In this document: piece by piece, positions 1 to 6,666 of the stretch
Position numbering within the stretch: the stretch's first letter is position 1
How the letters are laid out: each line of letters starts with the position of its first letter
Notes under the pieces: generated by a model
Databases searched by the model: none
Seen by the model: only the letters and a program-made list of their open reading frames with translations
What the model was told of the DNA's origin: nothing
Assembly: GCF_020686945.1 (NCBI RefSeq)
Contig: NZ_JAJEPR010000008.1
Location: 1 to 64,000 of the forward strand
Origin: Limivivens faecihominis
GTDB taxonomy: Bacteria; Bacillota; Clostridia; Lachnospirales; Lachnospiraceae
Direction: 5' to 3'
DNA: 64,000 nucleotides
Translations under genes and position numbers: made by a program

Positions 1-88
1 CCACCGCATCGCCTCGTTCAGTCGCCTTGTCGATGAAAAAACATTCTGCGTTATTTAACTGAAAGTCAATGAGACAGCACACTAGGAC
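1..88. repeat. Right half of a palindromic intergenic element, diverged
   Basis: The first 88 bases align by eye with the right half of the element at 34559-34721: both carry CCACCGC, CGCCT, CGCCTTG, a short ATGA block, CTGCGT and then a CACTAGG or TACTAGG end. The left half lies outside the window, so no full hairpin can be drawn here. The copy is clearly diverged, so the match is suggestive only. Confidence 0.45.
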
Positions 89-99
89 GTTTTTTGATC

Positions 100-118
100 G
101 TTTTCTGATATAGAAAAC
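100..118. promoter_or_regulatory. Inverted repeat upstream of lacI-type gene, possible operator
   Basis: GTTTTCT, five bases, AGAAAAC forms a perfect 7-bp inverted repeat ending 20 bases before the regulator start. A dyad directly in front of a LacI-family gene is often its own operator. No clear -35/-10 pair could be assigned, so the role is inferred. Confidence 0.35.
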
Positions 119-138
119 AACGAAGGAGATTTTACCAG

Positions 139-1116
139 ATGAGTACGCTAAAGGATGTTGCAAAGGAGTGCGGGCTGTCGGTGACGACGGTTTCCAGAGC
201 ATTGAATAACCGTGGGTATATCAGCAGTGAAGCGCATGAAAAGATTCAGGCTGCCATGAAGAAGCTGAACTATCAGCCGAATGAGATCGCGAGATCTCTG
301 TCAAAGCAGTCATCAAAGAGTATCGGGGTAATCATGCCCTATATCGATCAGCCGTTTTTTTCGAGACTTCTGAATTATCTGGAACTGGAAGCGGATAAAA
401 AGGGCTATATTCTTTATGTATTCTGTTCCAAAGCGTATGCTGCCAAGGAGGAGGAATATCTGGAAATATGCAAGCGCCACAGGGTTGCGGGGATTATCCT
501 CTGTACAGATGCGGTAAACATTGATAAATTCGCAAGTGTCAGCGTACCGATTATTTCTCTGGAGCGGGAAATCTCCTATGCTGCGGAAAGCATTGTCTGT
601 GACAATGAAGCAGGCGGAAAAATGGTAGCGGAACATCTCTACAGGCAGGGCTGCCGGAAGCTTCTGTATTTAAACCCGGGTCACTGGACCGGGATGCAGA
701 GTGACAGCCGTGGAATCAGCTTCAGAAGACAGGGCGAGCAGATGGGAATGCAGGTAAAAGAATACTGTGCGACCTGGGAAGAGCATAAACGTCTGGACTA
801 CCATAAAACGATCCTGGAGGTTCTGGAAAAGAATCCGGATGCGGACGGAATTTTCTGCAATGGAGATGCGATGGCTCTTCAGACGATTCAGATCTGCCAC
901 AGAAAGGGAATTGATATACCGGGACAAGTTCGGATCGTGGGTTATGACGACGCGCAGCTGGCGGAGCTTTCCTGGCCTCCGCTTACCACCGTCCACCAGC
1001 CGATCCGGGAAATGGCGGAAAAGGCCATTGAATCTGTGGACCGCCTCTGCAATGGCAGAAAGATCGCGGCGAAGGTTTTGCTGCCGGTGACTCTGGTCAT
1101 CAGAGAGACAGCATAA
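139..1116 (+). CDS. LacI-family transcriptional regulator
   Basis: A 325-residue sugar-responsive repressor or activator. Residues 3-24 form the LacI helix-turn-helix (TLKDVAKECGLSVTTVSRAL), followed by the hinge (NYQPNEIARSL) and a periplasmic-binding-protein-like sensor from about residue 60 (SIGVIMPYIDQPFF). The GYDD motif near residue 275 and the LPVTLVIRET end are usual for the family, and the length is normal. AAGGAG at 121-127 precedes the ATG. It ends at its own terminator and is followed in the same direction by the sugar operon at 1452-10933, which it probably controls; the palindrome at 1284-1299 is the best operator candidate. The effector cannot be read from the sequence. Confidence 0.93.
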   Translation: MSTLKDVAKECGLSVTTVSRALNNRGYISSEAHEKIQAAMKKLNYQPNEIARSLSKQSSKSIGVIMPYIDQPFFSRLLNYLELEADKKGYILYVFCSKAYAAKEEEYLEICKRHRVAGIILCTDAVNIDKFASVSVPIISLEREISYAAESIVCDNEAGGKMVAEHLYRQGCRKLLYLNPGHWTGMQSDSRGISFRRQGEQMGMQVKEYCATWEEHKRLDYHKTILEVLEKNPDADGIFCNGDAMALQTIQICHRKGIDIPGQVRIVGYDDAQLAELSWPPLTTVHQPIREMAEKAIESVDRLCNGRKIAAKVLLPVTLVIRETA

Positions 1117-1134
1117 GCAAAAAAAGATATCTGG

Positions 1135-1178
1135 CTGAGGTTTTCAACCCTGAAAAGTTGAAAACTTCAGCTTTTTTT
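1135..1178 (+). terminator. Rho-independent terminator after lacI-type gene
   Basis: A 14-bp stem with one G-T pair (CTGAGGTTTTCAAC with GTTGAAAACTTCAG) and an 8-base loop is followed by C and seven T. It separates the regulator from the sugar operon. Confidence 0.85.
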
Positions 1179-1283
1179 ACCCCAAAACCGGATTTCCAAA
1201 GAGAGTGTAAGGCTCAGGCAGTAATTTTATGTGCAATATGCCAGAAAAACGGTGTTTAAAATTATTAAAGTGTACGAAAAATA

Positions 1284-1322
1284 TGTCAACGGGTTGACAT
1301 ACGGCGAATCATATATTATACT
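1284..1322 (+). promoter_or_regulatory. Sigma-A promoter of sugar operon 1 with overlapping palindrome
   Basis: TTGACA at 1294-1299 and TATACT at 1317-1322 are separated by 17 bases. The -35 is the right arm of a perfect palindrome, TGTCAAC GG GTTGACA (1284-1299). A protein bound there would cover the -35 hexamer and block polymerase. The adjacent LacI-type regulator is the obvious candidate. Confidence 0.75.
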
Positions 1323-1451
1323 CTGTTTCGTAAACAAGGTGTGAGGCGCCCACACCGAAATCGTGAAAATATTCGATCAACCGTGATACGAATGGAACAG
1401 GATCTGACCGAATCCCAAGAGATCCGTCAGTCAGGAAAACAGGAGGCAATT

Positions 1452-2912
1452 ATGAAAATGAAGAAATTTGCAGCAATGATGCTGGCAGGAGTTCTGGCTA
1501 CCACAACCATGGGTATGGGAGTTAGTGCTTCCGATGACGACTATGATTTTTACTTTTTCAATATCAAAGGTGAAGATGCAGATGCCATGCAGGCAGCAGT
1601 AGATGCCTACAAAGAGGAAACCGGAGTAACCATAAAACTGTTTACTCTTGGTTCCGGTACTGACAGTTCCGAGGCTTTAAGAGCAGATCTTCAGTCCGAT
1701 CATATGCCGGCAATCTTCGGTGTACAGGATGCACAGAAGCTCGTTGAGTATCAGGAGGGCGGATATGCAATGCCTCTCAGCGATGCTACCAACGAGGAGT
1801 TCAAAGCTCTTGCAGATGCTATCCCGGAGAACTTCTATCTGACCAGAGACGGTGAGACAAACTACGGCGTACCCCTTAACATCGAGGGATATGGCTACAT
1901 TGTAGATACCAGAGTAATCGGCGCTATGTTCGGTGAGGACAATACCGATGCATTTATCGAAGCTTACAAGACTGCTTCTTATGCAGAGTTTGAGGCAATG
2001 ATCAATGCAATGCAGCAGTACATCACCGATGGAACCGCAGATGACATCACCTTAAGCGGAAGCACCTTCTCCTTTGCAGAGAAAAACGATATCACCTCCA
2101 AACTGAAAGGTGTCATTGCAGTAGCTGGTTCTGAGAAATGGACCTACGGCGACCACCTGGTAAACGTAGCAGTAGACGGCGTTTTCTCTGACTCCGTTGC
2201 AGCAGCAGAAGCAACCACCGAGCAGCTGGAAGCTGGAAAACCGGTTTGGGAAGCATATGCAAAACTTCTTGACCTCCTGACCTCTCATGCACAGACCGAA
2301 AGAGGACCGGAGCTCATCAACCAGACAACCAACGGTTATGATCAGGCAGTAGCAAGCTTCGCAAATGGCGAGACCGTATTTATCAAACAGGGTAACTGGT
2401 GCTACACCAATATTACCAACGCAAACGCAGATATCGCTGATTACATGACCTTCCTGCCGATCAAACTGGATGTTACCGATGAGGATCTTACCTCTGGTAT
2501 CACTGCAGAGCAGATGAACACCTCCATCCCGGTATTCGTACCTCAGTACTACTGCATCAACGCAAAATGCAGCGATGAAGAAAAAGAAGCAGCAGAGAAA
2601 TTCCTGGTATGGCTGAACACCTCTGAGACCGGTCTGAAATATGTCATCGAAGAGTGCGCCTTCATCCCGTACAATGCAGATCCGGATGTTACCAGCGCTG
2701 GATACAGCCTGGGCGACAGCATTCTTTCCTATGTAAAAGAGGGCAAGACCATCACCAATGCATACGCAGGTATGCCGGCTAGCTACGCTACATATACTTT
2801 AGGTGCTCATCTCCTTGAGAACTATGTAAACACCGCTGAGTGGCCGGAAACCGCTTACTCCGATATCGCTGATTTCATCGTAAGCAGCTGGAGCGAAGCA
2901 GCAGGTTTATAA
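1452..2912 (+). CDS. Sugar ABC transporter substrate-binding protein
   Basis: A 486-residue extracellular sugar-binding protein of the family-1 (CUT1) type, first gene of the operon 1452-10933. ATG 1452 was chosen because AGGAGG (1441-1446) lies just before it and the protein then begins with a signal peptide (MKMKKFAAMMLAGVLATT, cleavage near SAS-DDD). There is no cysteine at the cleavage site, so it does not look like a classical lipoprotein. The mature part has the expected start (YDFYFFNIKGED, VDAYKEETGV) and late aromatic segments. Codon use is strongly biased (GTA, GCA, CTG, AAC), as in a highly expressed gene. A repeat element and a stem-loop separate it from the permease genes. The sugar is unknown; neighbouring glycosidases point to glucosides or galactosides. 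Confidence 0.9.
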   Translation: MKMKKFAAMMLAGVLATTTMGMGVSASDDDYDFYFFNIKGEDADAMQAAVDAYKEETGVTIKLFTLGSGTDSSEALRADLQSDHMPAIFGVQDAQKLVEYQEGGYAMPLSDATNEEFKALADAIPENFYLTRDGETNYGVPLNIEGYGYIVDTRVIGAMFGEDNTDAFIEAYKTASYAEFEAMINAMQQYITDGTADDITLSGSTFSFAEKNDITSKLKGVIAVAGSEKWTYGDHLVNVAVDGVFSDSVAAAEATTEQLEAGKPVWEAYAKLLDLLTSHAQTERGPELINQTTNGYDQAVASFANGETVFIKQGNWCYTNITNANADIADYMTFLPIKLDVTDEDLTSGITAEQMNTSIPVFVPQYYCINAKCSDEEKEAAEKFLVWLNTSETGLKYVIEECAFIPYNADPDVTSAGYSLGDSILSYVKEGKTITNAYAGMPASYATYTLGAHLLENYVNTAEWPETAYSDIADFIVSSWSEAAGL

Positions 2913-2918
2913 TTTTTG

Positions 2919-3060
2919 TAACTGTTCAGAGCCAAGCAGATTTTCGTGCAAAAGTGTGAGGCATGCTTGCATGAATGAACACTTTTACATGAAAATCTAT
3001 TTGGCGGATACGTCAAACCGACGAAATGCGTAGCATTTTGAAGGTGGCTCTGAATAGTTA
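2919..3060. repeat. 142-bp palindromic MITE-like element
   Basis: Nested inverted repeats: the outer arms (2919-2933 and 3046-3060, TAACTGTTCAGAGCC type) match at 14 of 15 positions, and inner arms (2938-2957 and 2979-2998) match at 18 of 20 with a small CATGC/GCATG hairpin between them. It fills the gap after the binding-protein gene. The end motif TAAC(A/T)GTTCAGAG recurs at 14976, so the termini look like a family. No coding content. Whether it moves or acts as RNA cannot be told. Confidence 0.75.
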
Positions 3061-3090
3061 TTAATTTTTAAAGAAAAAAGATTGATCCAT

Positions 3091-3120
3091 AGAGGGTGTG
3101 TGGAATACCGCACACCCTCT
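3091..3120 (+). promoter_or_regulatory. Intercistronic stem-loop between binding-protein and permease genes
   Basis: A perfect 10-bp stem (AGAGGGTGTG with CACACCCTCT) and a 10-base loop, with no T-run after it. This fits an RNA-stabilising or partial-termination structure that would leave more binding-protein mRNA than permease mRNA. The same arrangement is seen in the other two transporter operons of the window. Confidence 0.7.
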
Positions 3121-3167
3121 ATATGAATCCGAAGAAACGCTGCCAGTGCAGCAGAATGGTGGTAAGT

Positions 3168-4064
3168 ATGGATAAATATTATCGTAAGCGGCTGGTACCG
3201 CTTTTACTTCCGGCTATGATCCTGTTTATCATGGTAATTCTGATCCCCTTTGGAATTGGCGTAATCTATTCTTTCTGCGGGTGGAGAGGAACTTACTTTG
3301 CCGGAGGAGATCATTTCTATGATGCTTTTGTAGGATTTCAGAACTATATCAAAGTGTTTAAATCTTCCAAATTCAGAGATTCCTTTGTATATACACTGGA
3401 GTTTACCGTAATTGCTGTGATTGCATTGAATATTGTTTCTCTGATCATGGCACTGCTGGCAACATCCGTTCATAAGGGAGCCGGTGCTTATCGTACTATT
3501 TACTTTATGCCGAACCTTCTTGGCGGCTTGGCTCTTGGTTATATCTGGCAGTTCATTTTTGAGATCGTTTTCTCTCAGCTGATTTTCAACAAAGATGGAA
3601 TCATCAACATTCCGTTTTTCTGCAACATGCTTCAGGACCGTTACAAAGCAATGATTGCGCTGGCTATTCTCGTTACCTGGCAGATGGCCGGATACATGAT
3701 GCTGATTTATACGACAGGTCTGAACAACATTCCGACCGATCTCTCCGAGGCGGCTGCTATCGACGGTGCAAACGTATTCCAGAGATTCCGTTATATCACG
3801 ATCCCGATGCTGATGCCGTCCTTCACCATCGTATTTTTCCTGACTCTGTCCAAATGCTTCATGTTGCTGGACCCCAACGTAGCCCTGACAGATGGTAACT
3901 TCAATACCCGTCTTCTGGCTATGCAGATCTTAAGAACCACGAAAGATACCAACCCGCCGGATTACGGTCTGGCTCAGGCCCAGGCAGTTATTTTCTTCCT
4001 GCTGATCGCGGCTGTTACCCTGACTCAGGTAGTAGTTACCAAAAAGAAGGAGGTTGAGATGTAA
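3168..4064 (+). CDS. Sugar ABC transporter permease (MalF/UgpA type)
   Basis: A 298-residue inner-membrane subunit with about six hydrophobic helices. The binding-protein-dependent transport signature is at SEAAAIDGANVFQRF in the last third, where the subunit docks on the ATPase. ATG 3168 (MDKYYRKRLVPLL) is preferred: it follows GGTGG and gives the normal length and a helix directly after a basic N-terminus; upstream in-frame codons would run into the stem-loop. Its stop overlaps the next gene by one base (TAATG), so the two permeases are translationally coupled. No ATPase is encoded in this operon. Confidence 0.92.
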   Translation: MDKYYRKRLVPLLLPAMILFIMVILIPFGIGVIYSFCGWRGTYFAGGDHFYDAFVGFQNYIKVFKSSKFRDSFVYTLEFTVIAVIALNIVSLIMALLATSVHKGAGAYRTIYFMPNLLGGLALGYIWQFIFEIVFSQLIFNKDGIINIPFFCNMLQDRYKAMIALAILVTWQMAGYMMLIYTTGLNNIPTDLSEAAAIDGANVFQRFRYITIPMLMPSFTIVFFLTLSKCFMLLDPNVALTDGNFNTRLLAMQILRTTKDTNPPDYGLAQAQAVIFFLLIAAVTLTQVVVTKKKEVEM

Positions 4065-4909
4065 TGTCAATGAAAAACAGACATGTACTGGGAGAAGCAG
4101 TACGTCACCTTATTCTGATCATTCTGGCTCTTTACACACTGGCTCCTTTGTTGTTCCTGTTTGTAAATGCGTTTAAGTCAAACAATGAAATCATTGCTTC
4201 GCCGGTAGCGCTTCCGGAACACTGGACTCTCCAGTATATCAAGACAGCAATGGAAGCAATCAACTTTGGAAAAGCTCTGGGACTGACCTTTATTATTACT
4301 TTTTTCTCCATCCTGCTTCTGGTAATCGTTTCCTCGTTTGCCGCATGGGCAATGGTGAGAAGTAAAACCATCCTTTCCAACATCGTGTTCCTCTGCTTTA
4401 CCGCAGCTATGCTGGTACCGTTCCAGTCTCTGATGTACCCGCTCCTGAGCGTGTTTGAAAAAATGGGACTGAAAAACGTACAGGGACTGATCCTCATGTA
4501 CGGCGGTTTCGGACTGAGCATGTCCGTCTTCCTGTATCATGGCTTTATCAAGAGCGTACCTGCCTCTCTGGAAGAAGCGGCAGTGCTGGATGGAGCAAAC
4601 CTGTTTCAGATGTTCTTCAAGGTCGTATTCCCGCTGTTAAAGGGAACCACCGTTACCGTGATCGTATTAAATGGTATGTGGATCTGGAATGACTACCTTC
4701 TTCCTTTCCTTGTAATCGGAAACAAGACAGGATCCAAGACACTGACGCTGGAGCTTTATTTCGCAAAGCTGACTTCCGGACAGTACGGAAACCCGTGGGA
4801 GTTAATTTTCCCGGCTGTATTTGTTACAATCATACCGATTATTATCTTGTACATTTTCCTTCAGAAATACATTGTTGCTGGTGTATCTGAGGGTGCTGTG
4901 AAGATGTAA
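4064..4909 (+). CDS. Sugar ABC transporter permease (MalG/UgpE type)
   Basis: A 281-residue partner permease with six predicted membrane helices. The EAA-type loop is EEAAVLDGANLFQMFFKVVFPL, followed by the conserved NDYLLPFL segment, as in MalG-like proteins. It begins at an ATG overlapping the previous stop by one base. It pairs with the 3168 permease to form the channel, presumably driven by MsmK (38811). After its stop, a stem-loop separates the transporter part from the enzyme part of the operon. Confidence 0.92.
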   Translation: MSMKNRHVLGEAVRHLILIILALYTLAPLLFLFVNAFKSNNEIIASPVALPEHWTLQYIKTAMEAINFGKALGLTFIITFFSILLLVIVSSFAAWAMVRSKTILSNIVFLCFTAAMLVPFQSLMYPLLSVFEKMGLKNVQGLILMYGGFGLSMSVFLYHGFIKSVPASLEEAAVLDGANLFQMFFKVVFPLLKGTTVTVIVLNGMWIWNDYLLPFLVIGNKTGSKTLTLELYFAKLTSGQYGNPWELIFPAVFVTIIPIIILYIFLQKYIVAGVSEGAVKM

Positions 4910-4916
4910 ACCTGAG

Positions 4917-4944
4917 GTGGTGATCAGATTTTTCTGATCACCAC
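4917..4944 (+). promoter_or_regulatory. Stem-loop between transporter and glycosidase genes
   Basis: A perfect 11-bp stem (GTGGTGATCAG with CTGATCACCAC) with a 6-base A/T loop. The following ACATG gives no T-run, so it is more likely an mRNA stability or processing structure than a full terminator. Genes downstream have no promoter of their own that I can see. Confidence 0.65.
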
Positions 4945-4982
4945 TACATGTATAAGGGCATAAGAAGGAAAGGAACGTAAAA

Positions 4983-6665
4983 ATGAAGCAAGACTTAAAG
5001 TGGTGGCAGAAATCGATCGCCTATCAGGTGTATCCAAAAAGTTTTTATGATTCCAATGGAGATGGAATAGGAGATTTAAGAGGGATTATCCAGAAGCTGG
5101 ACTACATTCAGGAACTGGGAACGGATCTTCTGTATCTGAATCCGATATGCAAATCTCCGATGAAAGATAATGGATATGATGTATCCGATTATTATGAGAT
5201 TGATCCGATGTTTGGAACGACGGAGGATATGAAGGAGCTCATTCATGAGGCGGACAAACGGGGCATCCATGTGATTATGGATATGGTTTTAAATCACTGT
5301 TCGGATCAGCATGAGTGGTTTCAGCAGGTTTTGAAGGATCCCGAGGGCGAATACGCGGATTATTTTTTCCTGAGAAAAGGAGAAGGCGAAAATCCGCCGA
5401 ATAACTGGCGCTCCATCTTCGGGGGAAGTGCCTGGGAAAAGATTCCGGGAAGCGAATACTATTATCTTCATCTTTTTACAAAAGAACAGGTGGATCTGAA
5501 CTGGGACAATCCCCGGCTCAGAGAAAAAATGTACCGCATGATGAACTACTGGCTGGATCTGGGAGTCAGCGGTTTCCGGCTGGATGCGATTACATATATG
5601 AAGAAAAAAGAAGGGCTGCCCTCTTTTCCGGCAGACGGACCGGACGGTCTGGTTTCTGTGAAACACGGAACCCTGAATCAGCCGGGACTGGAAGCTTTTC
5701 TGAAAGAGATGAAAGAAAAGACTTATGGAAAAGGTGATTATTTTGTCATCGGCGAGATGGAAGATGCGGACGTTCACTCCATGCAGAATTTTATATCTCT
5801 GAAAAATGGGTACTTTTCCTGCATTTTTGAAGTATCCCATTTAAGCCTCGGAAGAAAAGCGCCGAACTACTTCTGGTTCGAGGAAGAAGAGTGGGACCCG
5901 GATGAACTGCGGGACCAGCTTTTAAATTCCCAGACGGTGCTCTGCCCGGATATGTGGATCGCTACGTTTCTGGAATGCCATGATATACCCAGAGCGGCGG
6001 ACCGGCTTCTGAGAGAGGAAGGGAAAAATTTCTACGGTTTTTCCATGCTGGGAATGATGTATATCTATCTCTGGGGAACTCCGTTTATTTATCAGGGTCA
6101 GGAGCTGGGAATGCGAAATTTTGCCTTTCCTGAGCTGAAAGATTACGATGACTGCTCCACGCATAATCAGTATGAACTTGCAAGAGAGTATGGCTTCACG
6201 AAAGCGGAGGCCTTAAAGATCGCGCAGAAGGGAAGCCGGGACAATGCGAGATACCCGATGCCCTGGAACAGCGGAAAAAATGGCGGTTTCACCGAGGGAA
6301 CGCCCTGGCTTCCGGTCAATCCGGACCATAAAGAAATCAATGTGGAAAAAGAAAGAGAAGACAAAAATTCTCTCCTTTCTTTCTATAAAAAAATGGTTGC
6401 GCTGAAACGAAGCGAAGAATACAGTGAGGTGCTGGCGACAGGAAAAATCACCCCTTTTCAGAGAGAGCAAAAGGGCATTTTTGCCTATACGCGAAGCAAT
6501 GACTCTCAGAGTCTTCGTGTCATCTGTAATAATCAGAACGAGAGCTGCCGGATCGAGCTTCCGAAGGCTTTCAGGGTTTTGCTGAATAATCACAGCTGCC
6601 TGGAAAAGAAGGAAAAAACGATAGAACTTCTGCCCTATCAGGCAGTATTGCTGGAGGATTTGTAA
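4983..6665 (+). CDS. GH13 alpha-glucosidase (oligo-1,6-glucosidase-like)
   Basis: A 560-residue cytoplasmic alpha-amylase-superfamily hydrolase, no signal peptide. The (beta/alpha)8 start is typical (WWQKSIAYQVYPKSFYDSNG, GDGIGDLRGI). Conserved regions: DMVLNH near 100, nucleophile D201 in GFRLDAI, acid/base E258 in VIGEMEDA, and D334 in ECHDIPR. The last differs from the more common NHDQPR of GH13_31 enzymes, as does the residue after the acid, so the exact specificity is open. The C-terminal 100 residues form the usual beta domain (LPYQAVLLEDL). It would release glucose from imported alpha-linked oligosaccharides. AAGGAAAGGAACG lies before the ATG. Confidence 0.9.
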   Translation: MKQDLKWWQKSIAYQVYPKSFYDSNGDGIGDLRGIIQKLDYIQELGTDLLYLNPICKSPMKDNGYDVSDYYEIDPMFGTTEDMKELIHEADKRGIHVIMDMVLNHCSDQHEWFQQVLKDPEGEYADYFFLRKGEGENPPNNWRSIFGGSAWEKIPGSEYYYLHLFTKEQVDLNWDNPRLREKMYRMMNYWLDLGVSGFRLDAITYMKKKEGLPSFPADGPDGLVSVKHGTLNQPGLEAFLKEMKEKTYGKGDYFVIGEMEDADVHSMQNFISLKNGYFSCIFEVSHLSLGRKAPNYFWFEEEEWDPDELRDQLLNSQTVLCPDMWIATFLECHDIPRAADRLLREEGKNFYGFSMLGMMYIYLWGTPFIYQGQELGMRNFAFPELKDYDDCSTHNQYELAREYGFTKAEALKIAQKGSRDNARYPMPWNSGKNGGFTEGTPWLPVNPDHKEINVEKEREDKNSLLSFYKKMVALKRSEEYSEVLATGKITPFQREQKGIFAYTRSNDSQSLRVICNNQNESCRIELPKAFRVLLNNHSCLEKKEKTIELLPYQAVLLEDL

Positions 6666-6666
6666 T

